This document shows, piece after piece, positions 15,241 through 22,420 of a stretch of DNA of 22,420 nucleotides. The notes under the pieces were generated by a model. That model saw only the letters and a list, made by a program, of their open reading frames with translations, had not been told where the DNA came from and ran no database searches. How positions within the stretch are numbered: the stretch's first letter is position 1; each line of letters begins with the position of its first letter. The position numbers and the translations under genes are program-made. Source of the stretch: CAUZJO01 sp963580245. Its GTDB lineage: Bacteria; Sumerlaeota; Sumerlaeia; MVZB01. The stretch covers positions 1 through 22,420 of the forward strand of contig CAUZJO010000076.1 of the NCBI GenBank assembly GCA_963580245.1. Direction: 5' to 3'.

Positions 15241-18200
15241 GTGAATCGCATCATTGACTTCTCGCTCAACAACAGTTTCCTGATCGTCGTGCTGTGGCTG
15301 CTGGTTGCCGTGCTGGGTATCGACTCGCTGCGTAAACTGCCGATCGATGCCGTGCCCGATGTGACCAACATCCAGGTGCAGATCCTTACCAACTCTCCCG
15401 GCCTCGCTCCCGAGGAGGTCGAACGCTTCATCACGTTCCCCGTCGAGACCGCAATGAGCGGCCTGCCCGACATCGAAGAGATTCGCTCGGTTTCTAAATT
15501 CGGCCTGTCAGTCGTTACGGTCGTCTTCGAGGAAGGAACCGACATCTATTGGGCGCGCCAACTCGTCGGCGAGCGGCTGGTTGAGGCGCGCGAGGCGATT
15601 CCAGAGGGTTATGGAGAACCCGAAATGGGGCCTATCTCCAGCGGGCTGGGCGAAATCTATCAATTCGAAGTAAAAGGGGAAGGCTACTCGCCGATGGACC
15701 TGAGGTCGATCCTGGACTGGCACGTCAATTATCAGCTTCGCGGCGTACCCGGCGTCGTTGAGGTCAACAGCTTCGGCGGCGAACTTAAGACTTATCAGGT
15801 GACACTCGATCCGAAGCGACTGATGGCCTATAAGCTGTCGGTGGGTGACGTGCTGACGGCGCTCGAGGGGAATAACCGCAACGTAGGCGGCGGCTATATT
15901 GCCCACCAGGGCGAGCAATACCTGATTCGGGGCGAAGGCCTGATCGAGAACTTGCACGACCTGGGGAACATCATCGTCAAGCACGACGAGCACGGCGGCA
16001 CGTCGATCTACGTCAAGGACATCGCCCGGGTCGAGTTCGCTCCGATGATCCGCCAGGGAGCCGTCACGCGAGACGGTCGGGGGGAGGCGGTCGTCGGCAT
16101 CGTCATGATGCTGATGGGAGAAAACTCACGCGTCGTGGTGCAAAGCGTCAAGGAGAAGATCGAGCAAATCAAGAAGTCGCTTCCCGAAGGCGTGACGATC
16201 GACACGTATTATGATCGGACGAAGCTCATCGGCCGCGCCATTCGCACGGTGGCCACGAACCTGACCGAAGGCGGCCTACTGGTTATCATCGTGCTCCTGC
16301 TTCTATTGGGCAGCATTCGCGGTGGCCTGATCGTGGCCGCGGCAATCCCGCTTTCGATGTTGGTGGCATTTACCGGAATGCGGCTGGCCGGAATCAGCGG
16401 CAATCTGATGAGCCTGGGCGCCATCGATTTCGGTTTGATCGTGGATGGCTCGGTGGTTTTGATCGAGAACGTCGTACGCTACCTTCATCACCATCGCAAG
16501 GATGAAGGGCGCACGCATCTGGAGAAAGTGCGAGCCGCGTGCCATGAAATCGCCCGGCCCGTCACTTTCGCCGTCGGTATTATCATCATTGTTTATCTGC
16601 CGATTCTGGCGTTGCGCGATATTGAGGGCAAGATGTTTCGCCCAATGGCATTGACGGTCGTGTTCGCGCTGGTCGGTTCATTGATCTGCGCGCTGACGCT
16701 GATGCCGGTCATGGCCTCGTTTTTCCTTAAGAAAGTCAGTGAGAAGGAACCGTGGCTCTTCCGACTCGCCAAGGGTCTTTATAACCCCGTATTGGATCGC
16801 GTCACTCGCTGGCCAAGGATAACCTTTTTGACGGCGCTCGTTATTTTCGTGGCCAGCCTGGGGTTTACGCCCCTTCTCGGCACCGAGTTTATTCCTCGCC
16901 TGGACGAGGGATCCATTGCCATGCAGATCTGGCGTCTGCCATCGATCTCGCTGGAAAAATCAAACGAGATCAGCACGCGAACGGAGCGGGCGCTTGTCGA
17001 AGAATTCGGTCAAGAGATCGATACGATTGTCAGCCGCACCGGACGAGCCGAGATCGCGACGGACCCCATGGGCGTTGAAATTAGCGACACCTATATCATG
17101 CTCAAGCCAAGTGACACATGGCGTTTTTCCAGTAAAGAACAATTAATCGAGGCCATCGAGGAGACGTTGGCTGACGCGGTTCCGGGGGCGATGTTCAGCT
17201 TTTCACAACCCATAGAACTTCGGGTGGCGGAACTCATTTCCGGCGTGCGCAGCGACGTGGCGATCAAGGTTTATGGCGACGATCTGGATCGCATGAAACA
17301 GGTGGCGGACCGTGTCGTTCAGCTTATCAATCAAGTGCCCGGATCAGCCGACGTCAAGGCCGAGCAGGTCATCGGACTGCCAACGTTGCGTGTGCGAATC
17401 GACCGCGAAGCAATCGCCCGTCATGGTATCAACGCCGAGCAGGTCTTGCAGGTTATCGAGGCCATTGGCGGCAGCCACGTCGGTACGGTCATCGAGGGTC
17501 AGCAACGTTACACTTTGCAGGTTCGGTTCGATCCATCCGTTCGCCTTAATCCGGCCGGCTTGCGCGATTTGAAAATTGTCAGTCCGGAGCAAGGAGGGCG
17601 AATGATTCCGTTGTCTCAACTGGCGAAGATCCAGGTCGAGGAGGGGCCGGCTCAAATCAGCCGAGAAAACATCAGCCGGCGTATTACGGTCGAGGCGAAC
17701 GTGCGCGGACGCGATCTAGGCGGATTTGTAGCCGAAGCCCAGGAGAAGCTCGATGCTGAACTTGAACTGCCGACCGGCTGGACAATCGAATGGGGCGGCC
17801 AGTTTGAGAATCTCGAGTCCGCCTCGCGGCGGTTGGCGATCCTGGTGCCGCTGGCCTTGCTGCTGATCTTTGTGCTGCTTTACACGATGTTTGGATCGAT
17901 GCGACTGGCGACGCTTATCTACCTCAACGTGCCGCTGGCCATCACGGGCGGCGTGCTGGCGCTTTTCCTGCGAGGGTACCCGTTCTCGATTTCGGCGGGT
18001 GTGGGCTTCATCGCATTGTTCGGCATCGCGGTGCTCAATGGCGTGGTGTTGGTCAGTTACGTCGTGCAACGACGCCAGGAGGGAGCGACGCTTGGCGAGG
18101 CCGCGCGGGAAGGGGCTCGCATTCGTTTGCGACCGGTGTTGATGACGGCGTTGGTGGCTTCTTTCGGATTCATCCCCATGGCATTGGCGACCAGCGCCGG

Positions 18201-18330
18201 GGCGGAGGTCCAGCGCCCGTTAGCAACCGTTGTCATCGGCGGCCTGGTCACCTCGACGCTCCTGACGCTGTTGGTGCTGCCGACGGTCTATCCCTGGTTC
18301 GCGCCGAAACGCGAGGAGGTGGAAATCTGA
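15241..18330 (+). CDS. czcA: CzcA/CnrA-type heavy-metal RND efflux pump
   Basis: A 1029-residue inner-membrane proton/metal antiporter starting at GTG with an AAAGGAG site. The HME-RND opening is present (LRKLPIDAVPDVTNIQVQIL, 30-49). TM4 holds the proton relay DFGLIVDGSVVLIEN (396-410). Asp396, Asp402 and Glu409 have exactly the spacing of Asp402, Asp408 and Glu415 in Cupriavidus metallidurans CzcA. This DFG-DG-EN form belongs to the divalent-cation subclasses (Zn/Co/Cd or Ni/Co) and differs from the AIGAMVDA form of the Cu/Ag pump CusA. Two large periplasmic loops and about 12 membrane helices fit the family length. With the CzcC- and CzcB-type proteins it would export metal from the periplasm or cytoplasm across the outer membrane. 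The exact metal cannot be assigned. Confidence 0.95.
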   Translation: MNRIIDFSLNNSFLIVVLWLLVAVLGIDSLRKLPIDAVPDVTNIQVQILTNSPGLAPEEVERFITFPVETAMSGLPDIEEIRSVSKFGLSVVTVVFEEGTDIYWARQLVGERLVEAREAIPEGYGEPEMGPISSGLGEIYQFEVKGEGYSPMDLRSILDWHVNYQLRGVPGVVEVNSFGGELKTYQVTLDPKRLMAYKLSVGDVLTALEGNNRNVGGGYIAHQGEQYLIRGEGLIENLHDLGNIIVKHDEHGGTSIYVKDIARVEFAPMIRQGAVTRDGRGEAVVGIVMMLMGENSRVVVQSVKEKIEQIKKSLPEGVTIDTYYDRTKLIGRAIRTVATNLTEGGLLVIIVLLLLLGSIRGGLIVAAAIPLSMLVAFTGMRLAGISGNLMSLGAIDFGLIVDGSVVLIENVVRYLHHHRKDEGRTHLEKVRAACHEIARPVTFAVGIIIIVYLPILALRDIEGKMFRPMALTVVFALVGSLICALTLMPVMASFFLKKVSEKEPWLFRLAKGLYNPVLDRVTRWPRITFLTALVIFVASLGFTPLLGTEFIPRLDEGSIAMQIWRLPSISLEKSNEISTRTERALVEEFGQEIDTIVSRTGRAEIATDPMGVEISDTYIMLKPSDTWRFSSKEQLIEAIEETLADAVPGAMFSFSQPIELRVAELISGVRSDVAIKVYGDDLDRMKQVADRVVQLINQVPGSADVKAEQVIGLPTLRVRIDREAIARHGINAEQVLQVIEAIGGSHVGTVIEGQQRYTLQVRFDPSVRLNPAGLRDLKIVSPEQGGRMIPLSQLAKIQVEEGPAQISRENISRRITVEANVRGRDLGGFVAEAQEKLDAELELPTGWTIEWGGQFENLESASRRLAILVPLALLLIFVLLYTMFGSMRLATLIYLNVPLAITGGVLALFLRGYPFSISAGVGFIALFGIAVLNGVVLVSYVVQRRQEGATLGEAAREGARIRLRPVLMTALVASFGFIPMALATSAGAEVQRPLATVVIGGLVTSTLLTLLVLPTVYPWFAPKREEVEI

Positions 18331-18493
18331 GGCCATGGGCAACGGCTTGAACCGATCCGGTGGTGGCAGGTGGCTGGATGAATCCCACCCGAACAGCTTC
18401 CCGAACACCCCCAGGCAAGTTCGCACGGCAACTTGTCCACCGGCGGAGTCTCAATTATTTTCGACGTTTCACCTTTGAGACAGGACCAGCGCC

Positions 18494-18834
18494 ATGAAAG
18501 AAGTCAAGGCGATCATCAAATCCCATCGGCTTGAGAATGTGCTCGAACTGCTCCACGAACACCCCGGACTGCCCGGCGTCACGATCGCTCACGTCAGGGT
18601 TTCGGTCGCAAGGTTGGCCGCACCGGAGCGGAGACGGGTGAACCGGTCCATTATGGCATGGTCAATCTGGTCAAGATCGAGTGCGTCGTCGATGACGCGA
18701 TGCTTGATGAAGTTCTGCAGGTTATCGGAAACGCCGCGCGCACCGGCAATCCGGGTGACGGTAAAGCGTTTATCTATAACGTCGAAGAACTGATGACGAT
18801 TTCCGATGGTTCCCGAAGCAATCACATAAAATGA
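18494..18834 (+). pseudogene. PII-like signalling protein (PII-NG type) with a one-base frameshift
   Basis: The first frame gives MKEVKAIIKSHRLENVLELL then HEHPGLPGVTIAHVR, a PII start. Adding one G to the GGG at 18597-18599 continues in PII fashion as GFGRKVGRTGAETGEPVHYG, then MVNLVKIECVVDDAMLDEVL, QVIGNAARTGNPGDGKAFIY and NVEELMTISDGSRSNHIK, ending at 18834. The repaired length of 113 residues equals GlnB (112). KIECVVDD and the GDGKAFIYNVEEL C-loop match the trimer's nucleotide-binding signatures, while the T-loop lacks the uridylylated Tyr of GlnB. PII-NG proteins, encoded beside heavy-metal RND pumps, were described as a separate PII group; this position fits. It lies 163 bases after the pump gene with a weak ribosome binding site. 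Either recently broken or an assembly error. Confidence 0.82.
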
Positions 18835-18874
18835 TAGCTGAACCGTCGATGTTTTGGATATCACGGTTGTCCGG

Positions 18875-21664
18875 TTATGAGTTGCCTAATTTCAACCGAA
18901 TAAAAGTTGGATAATCCTTGATCCAGATCCCTTTTAGTATTGTAGCACCGGAATCGTGCGTGACATCCAGTTCCTGTTGCGTACCGTTAAAACTTTCGAC
19001 GGCCCATGCCTGCGCGGCGCGTAATCCCGGAAGGACGATGTCGGTCTTTTCTTCGATAACGCCGTCGCCGCCGACGCCGGGGAGAAACGCCGTGAGCATC
19101 AGCTCTTCCCGGTCGCCGCTCTCGAACGTGAAGAACAAGAAGTCCTTGTCACTGGTGAAAGAAACCGGAAACTCACGTGCGTAGAAGTCATCCGTCACCG
19201 TGGCGATGGTGCGCCAAACATAATAAATCGACGCCGGATTGGCCGGGATGATCGTCTGAGTCGGCCAAGTCAGCCGGACGTGGGTGATCCAACATGGAAA
19301 ACCCGTCATGTGCGGATGAACCGGCCCGGCCTGAATGCCCATTCCGTTATTACAGATAAGCCGCCTGATTTGTTGTTTGGCATAAACCATCTCGGACGGA
19401 TACTGGGGCGGGCCCGGCGGGTAAAGCCACCGGCCGCCTGTTTCCGGGCAAAAGAAGGATCCCTCGAAACCGAGGGCCCGGCATTTCTCCTTCAACTTTT
19501 TGATCGTATGGACATAATCCCAATCCTGCCCCTCGGAATGCCATCCGACGGCGTCGATCTTCTTGGCCCAGCCCGGCGCAACCGGATTTCGGTCGCCATG
19601 AATATACTTTAGGCTTGCCGGGATCGCGCCGTCCTCTCCTTCGAATTCTTCCCGCAAGAGAACCTCTCCTTGATCGCCGATCACTTCGAGGTGGTCCAGC
19701 AGTTCCCGCGTGCCATTATGTTTCGGATTGGTGAATTGAAAGATGTAACCAAAAGGCCCGCCGACATCGCCCTCATCGAATCGGTGTCGCGTCGAAAACT
19801 CTTCGCCTCCGTCCGAAACGGTAAACGTCACTTGACCGTCTTCGAGCGTTGTCTGGAATCGAATGTGATTGCCCAGGTTCTCCGTGTTCACCTGCGCGAT
19901 GTTCGCGCTGGATTGACCGTCCGTGATCCGTGAAAAGAAAATGCACTGGGCGGGATCATTGAAAAAAGCGGCGACGTAATTGTCGGCATCCGTGTATCGC
20001 AGGACGATCCCGAATTGGCCTTCGATACGCTCGCCCAGTTGATGTGCGGACAGGTTGTCATCGCCGCCGATGATGCCAAATCGCCCCTTAATCAGCTCGT
20101 CCGGATCCACATCGGATTCGCCGTCGTCGTCCAGGTTGGACGCGCGCGGATAATAAATAGACTCCAGGCGGATCGTGACGTCGTGCTGCTCAACGCCGTC
20201 GAACAGAAACATGGTCTCATGTTCTACGTTGAGTTTTCCGCTCATGACCCCTGTCTTCCAGGGCTGCCCTAGACAGTAGAGAATATCGTCGAACATCACT
20301 GCCGCAGCCGTATTGCCGAGCATGATTCGCGCGTCGGGGATAGCCTTCTTTATCACGTCATAAACGTCCTCAAAGTAGTCCATGTATTTTTCGGGAGTGA
20401 GCACCACGTTCCATTCATTGGCGATCTCCCAGTAGGTGACCCGATCCTTGAATTGTCGCGCCATGTAATCGACGTAGCGCAGAAACGCGTTCCAACTCTC
20501 TTCGCCGGCGTAGGCCCGGGGCGGAGAGTCTTCGTAATTGTTGTTAATCTCGCGGAATCGAGCCTGGCGCCAATCCAGTTTACGGGGCGGATTCGCGTAG
20601 CGCCAGTTGCCCATCGTGTAGTCTAGATTCATGATGACGTTGACGCCATTTCGCGCGCATTCGCTGATGGACTCATCCGCCCAGGGATCGATCTGAAGTT
20701 TTCCTTTTTCGCGTTCGACCATGCCCCAGGTGAAGCTTCCGTTATGGGGACCCACCCGAACCCACTTGTTGCCCAAGTCATATTGCAACGGGCCCCATAA
20801 CGCCGCTTGCGTGACGTAATCATTGTGTATGCCGTAGGACGTCGAAGAGACGGTGACCCCGGCCCCTCTTGATATCAGTGCAAGGTTGTTTCCTTTGGGA
20901 TCACGAATCTGCACTTCACCGATCGAAAAGATATGCTGCGGGAAAAGTTCCTTGACCGGGAATTGGTTCGCGAGCAGCCAAACCTGCTTGACCGGCCGGG
21001 GCTCGAACTTGATCTGCGTTGTCCCGGAGGCATCGCCCGCAAAATCGGCGTTCCGGTAAACTGTCTCCCAGTGCCAGGCATCCCGGCTCAACCGGATTTC
21101 GATCTGCTTGGGGAGCGCCCGCCCGTATTGCAATCGCGGATAGAAATTCGGACTGCAAACCAACGCCACCGACCCGACCGTCGTCTCCATCGGCAGATCG
21201 ATCCTGATCCACTCCTCCCGTTCATCGGGCACGCGGGAACCCCAACTGCACCATACGGTATCGGGATCGCCGTCGATCAAATGAATCGGCAGGAACGGTT
21301 GGCTGTCGGCCCACGGGCTCCTGACCGTCATCTCGTGGGTCGCGCCGCACAGGTTGTGCTTGATTTCCCAGGATTTTTTGGGCTTGATTTTGATTTTAGG
21401 ATTCCGGTTGCCCTCCTGCATCTCGGCACCGGGCAGCAAATCGGGCGACACGCCGTAGACGTATGAGAGATTGCTGAACGAATAGATCGGCGCGCCGTCG
21501 GCATAACCCTCGATCGTGGCGTAGTCCTCGATGCTGGGGGACGCCGAATTGGCGGCGGGGGTCTCTGCTCCGACACTCCACGCGAGTGCTGCCATGAGGA
21601 TCGACAGCGTTATGGTCACCATACTCTTCGTCCGTCTCCTCAAAGCCATGAGATAGTATATCAT
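18875..21664 (-). CDS. Large secreted glycoside-hydrolase-like protein with discoidin, split barrel and beta-sandwich segments
   Basis: A 929-residue exported protein; signal helix around residues 16-33 (VTITLSILMAALAWSVG). Segments: a discoidin/F5-8C-like carbohydrate-binding domain (about 105-258; HLIDGDPDTVWCSWGSRVPD, then EWIRIDLPMETTVGSVALVC); a clan-A-like TIM barrel from about 262, with WEIANEWN (412-419, probable acid/base Glu417) and IMLGNTAAAVMFDDILYCLG (447-466). A beta-rich segment of about 200 residues (roughly 475-690; FGIVLRYTDADNYVAAFFND, then GPFGYIFQF) follows, after which the barrel resumes with KKIDAVGWHSEG (701-712) and FFCPETGGRW (737-746, probable nucleophile Glu741). 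The C-terminus (about 785-929) is beta-rich. The two Glu about 325 residues apart fit only if the middle is an insert. The substrate is unknown; GH39/GH5-like by motif. ATG 21664 has GAAGAAG upstream; Met6 is an alternative. Confidence 0.75.
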   Translation of the reverse strand: MIYYLMALRRRTKSMVTITLSILMAALAWSVGAETPAANSASPSIEDYATIEGYADGAPIYSFSNLSYVYGVSPDLLPGAEMQEGNRNPKIKIKPKKSWEIKHNLCGATHEMTVRSPWADSQPFLPIHLIDGDPDTVWCSWGSRVPDEREEWIRIDLPMETTVGSVALVCSPNFYPRLQYGRALPKQIEIRLSRDAWHWETVYRNADFAGDASGTTQIKFEPRPVKQVWLLANQFPVKELFPQHIFSIGEVQIRDPKGNNLALISRGAGVTVSSTSYGIHNDYVTQAALWGPLQYDLGNKWVRVGPHNGSFTWGMVEREKGKLQIDPWADESISECARNGVNVIMNLDYTMGNWRYANPPRKLDWRQARFREINNNYEDSPPRAYAGEESWNAFLRYVDYMARQFKDRVTYWEIANEWNVVLTPEKYMDYFEDVYDVIKKAIPDARIMLGNTAAAVMFDDILYCLGQPWKTGVMSGKLNVEHETMFLFDGVEQHDVTIRLESIYYPRASNLDDDGESDVDPDELIKGRFGIIGGDDNLSAHQLGERIEGQFGIVLRYTDADNYVAAFFNDPAQCIFFSRITDGQSSANIAQVNTENLGNHIRFQTTLEDGQVTFTVSDGGEEFSTRHRFDEGDVGGPFGYIFQFTNPKHNGTRELLDHLEVIGDQGEVLLREEFEGEDGAIPASLKYIHGDRNPVAPGWAKKIDAVGWHSEGQDWDYVHTIKKLKEKCRALGFEGSFFCPETGGRWLYPPGPPQYPSEMVYAKQQIRRLICNNGMGIQAGPVHPHMTGFPCWITHVRLTWPTQTIIPANPASIYYVWRTIATVTDDFYAREFPVSFTSDKDFLFFTFESGDREELMLTAFLPGVGGDGVIEEKTDIVLPGLRAAQAWAVESFNGTQQELDVTHDSGATILKGIWIKDYPTFIRLKLGNS

Positions 21665-21706
21665 CTTCTTCGTCTCTTCTCCATTATGGCCGCCTCTAAG
21701 AACTCA

Positions 21707-21789
21707 GTCCCGACAGGGACGATTGCTTTCAGCCTGCCACGCAAGTGGCGGGAAATCAATCCGATAATGAATTCGAGTCCCGCAGGGAC
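21707..21789. repeat. Second intergenic hairpin array (three short stems)
   Basis: GTCCC-GACA-GGGAC (21707-21720), CCTGCCAC-GCAA-GTGGCGGG (21733-21752, one G-T pair) and GTCCC-GCA-GGGAC (21777-21789). The first and third are near-copies, each preceded by A/GAG or CAG and followed by GA-TGC. They occupy the 179-base gap between the two tandem paralogues. The layout (three small stems in one intergenic gap) echoes the array at 2991-3086, though the sequences differ. Confidence 0.65.
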
Positions 21790-21843
21790 GACTGCAAATC
21801 TGATTTTATAGGTTCCCTTATGTGAATCGGACGGGAGGTCGCT

Positions 21844-22420
21844 TCATTTTGCTACTCGGATAAACGTCGGGTAATCCTTGACGAGCAACCCTGGTATGCG
21901 CGTGCCCCCGCCTTCGGCCGTCAGAATCAGTTCTTGTTCGGTGCCGTTGAAAATATCGATCACCCATGCCTTCTCAGCCACCAACCCGGGGAGGGTCAGA
22001 TCATTCTCGATCTCCGAGATGCCGTCCACGACCTTGTCCACATACCATCCGCCAACCATGAACTGGTTCGCCTCCTCGTTCTCGAACGCGAAGCTCATGA
22101 TCTTGTCCGGGTTGCCGAACGCGTAATCGACATCGCCAGGATGGAAACCGTCCATGATTGTCGAGTAGGTCCGCCATACGTAGTATCCGGCACCACCGTT
22201 TAAGACGGCTTGTGTTTGCGAAGGCCAGGTGATTCGCGTCAGCGGTTGATCATGGTGAAAGCCGGTGAAATGCGGGTGGCAGATGCCCGCCTGGATGCCC
22301 ATGCCGTTGTTGGTCAGGATCTTTTTGATTTGTATCTTGGCGTACTGCATCTCGCTTTGGTGGCCGCCCTCGGGGCCGGGGGGATAGAGCGAGCCGCGCG
22401 AAGGGCCGACTTCACCGGCC
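21844..22420 (-). CDS. C-terminal part of a second paralogous glycoside-hydrolase-like protein (runs off the window)
   Basis: The visible 191 residues (stop at 21844) are open to the right edge of the window. They match the C-terminus of the upstream-facing neighbour: YPPGPEGGHQSEMQYAKIQI with YPPGPPQYPSEMVYAKQQI, NNGMGIQAGICHPHFTGF with NNGMGIQAGPVHPHMTGF, GYYVWRTYSTIMDGF with IYYVWRTIATVTDDF, and the ending VKDYPTFIRV with IKDYPTFIRL. It is therefore a tandem duplicate that has diverged; the loop after the shared YPPGP differs. The catalytic residues and any inserted domain lie outside the window. Transcription probably runs from this gene into the 929-residue one, across a 179-base gap with hairpins. 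Confidence 0.85.
   Translation of the reverse strand, partial: AGEVGPSRGSLYPPGPEGGHQSEMQYAKIQIKKILTNNGMGIQAGICHPHFTGFHHDQPLTRITWPSQTQAVLNGGAGYYVWRTYSTIMDGFHPGDVDYAFGNPDKIMSFAFENEEANQFMVGGWYVDKVVDGISEIENDLTLPGLVAEKAWVIDIFNGTEQELILTAEGGGTRIPGLLVKDYPTFIRVAK

Noticed and set aside
18840..18870. Weak AACCGT/ACGGTT stem as terminator between the PII-like and hydrolase genes
   Set aside because: Only 6 bp with a large loop and no T-run.
1..22420. tRNA, rRNA, riboswitch or CRISPR genes
   Set aside because: None was recognised on either strand by eye; small structured RNAs could still be missed without a covariance search.

Overview
The window looks like a chromosomal piece of a GC-rich, Gram-negative bacterium, most likely a planctomycete (Planctomycetota). 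Reasons: a short secreted-protein remnant with the TPLGTAF-Y-GRLQ opening common in that phylum (family knowledge), HPr kinase with no PTS partner in view, large secreted multidomain carbohydrate-type proteins, and intergenic arrays of short perfect hairpins. The taxonomic call is an inference; there is no rRNA or ribosomal protein gene to confirm it.

Layout. 1-1859 is an eroded region: the 5' end of a transposase (minus strand, frameshifted), the remnant of a secreted protein, a gene-free stretch, and a membrane-protein pseudogene in three reading frames. 1838-3483 holds intact plus-strand genes: a RidA-type imine deaminase, a family-2 glycosyltransferase, a three-hairpin repeat, and a double CDGSH iron-sulfur protein. 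3480-7945 is a minus-strand run of three genes: hprK, a secreted protein made of two similar halves, and a secreted TlpA-like thioredoxin protein with two frameshifts. 8103-8185 is a long inverted repeat. Then come a secreted cyclophilin-FKBP fusion (plus) and, convergent to it, methylmalonate-semialdehyde dehydrogenase (minus).

11195-18834 is a metal-efflux module. It lies just downstream of a dead transposase and a candidate sigma70 promoter: a small exported Cys protein, a CzcC-type outer-membrane factor, a CzcB-type adaptor with a His/Asp/Glu repeat, a CzcA-type RND pump with the divalent-metal proton-relay signature, and a PII-like gene (PII-NG type by context) carrying a one-base frameshift. 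CzcC, CzcB and CzcA would form the trans-envelope pump; the PII-like protein may sense or regulate it.

18875-22420 holds two tandem minus-strand paralogues of a large secreted glycoside-hydrolase-like protein, the second cut by the window edge, separated by another hairpin array. In the complete one a beta-sandwich-like segment of about 200 residues appears to be inserted inside the catalytic barrel.

A recurrent feature is frameshifts at homopolymers or short tandem duplications in at least six places. They could be true decay or residual assembly indels, and this bears on every pseudogene call below.
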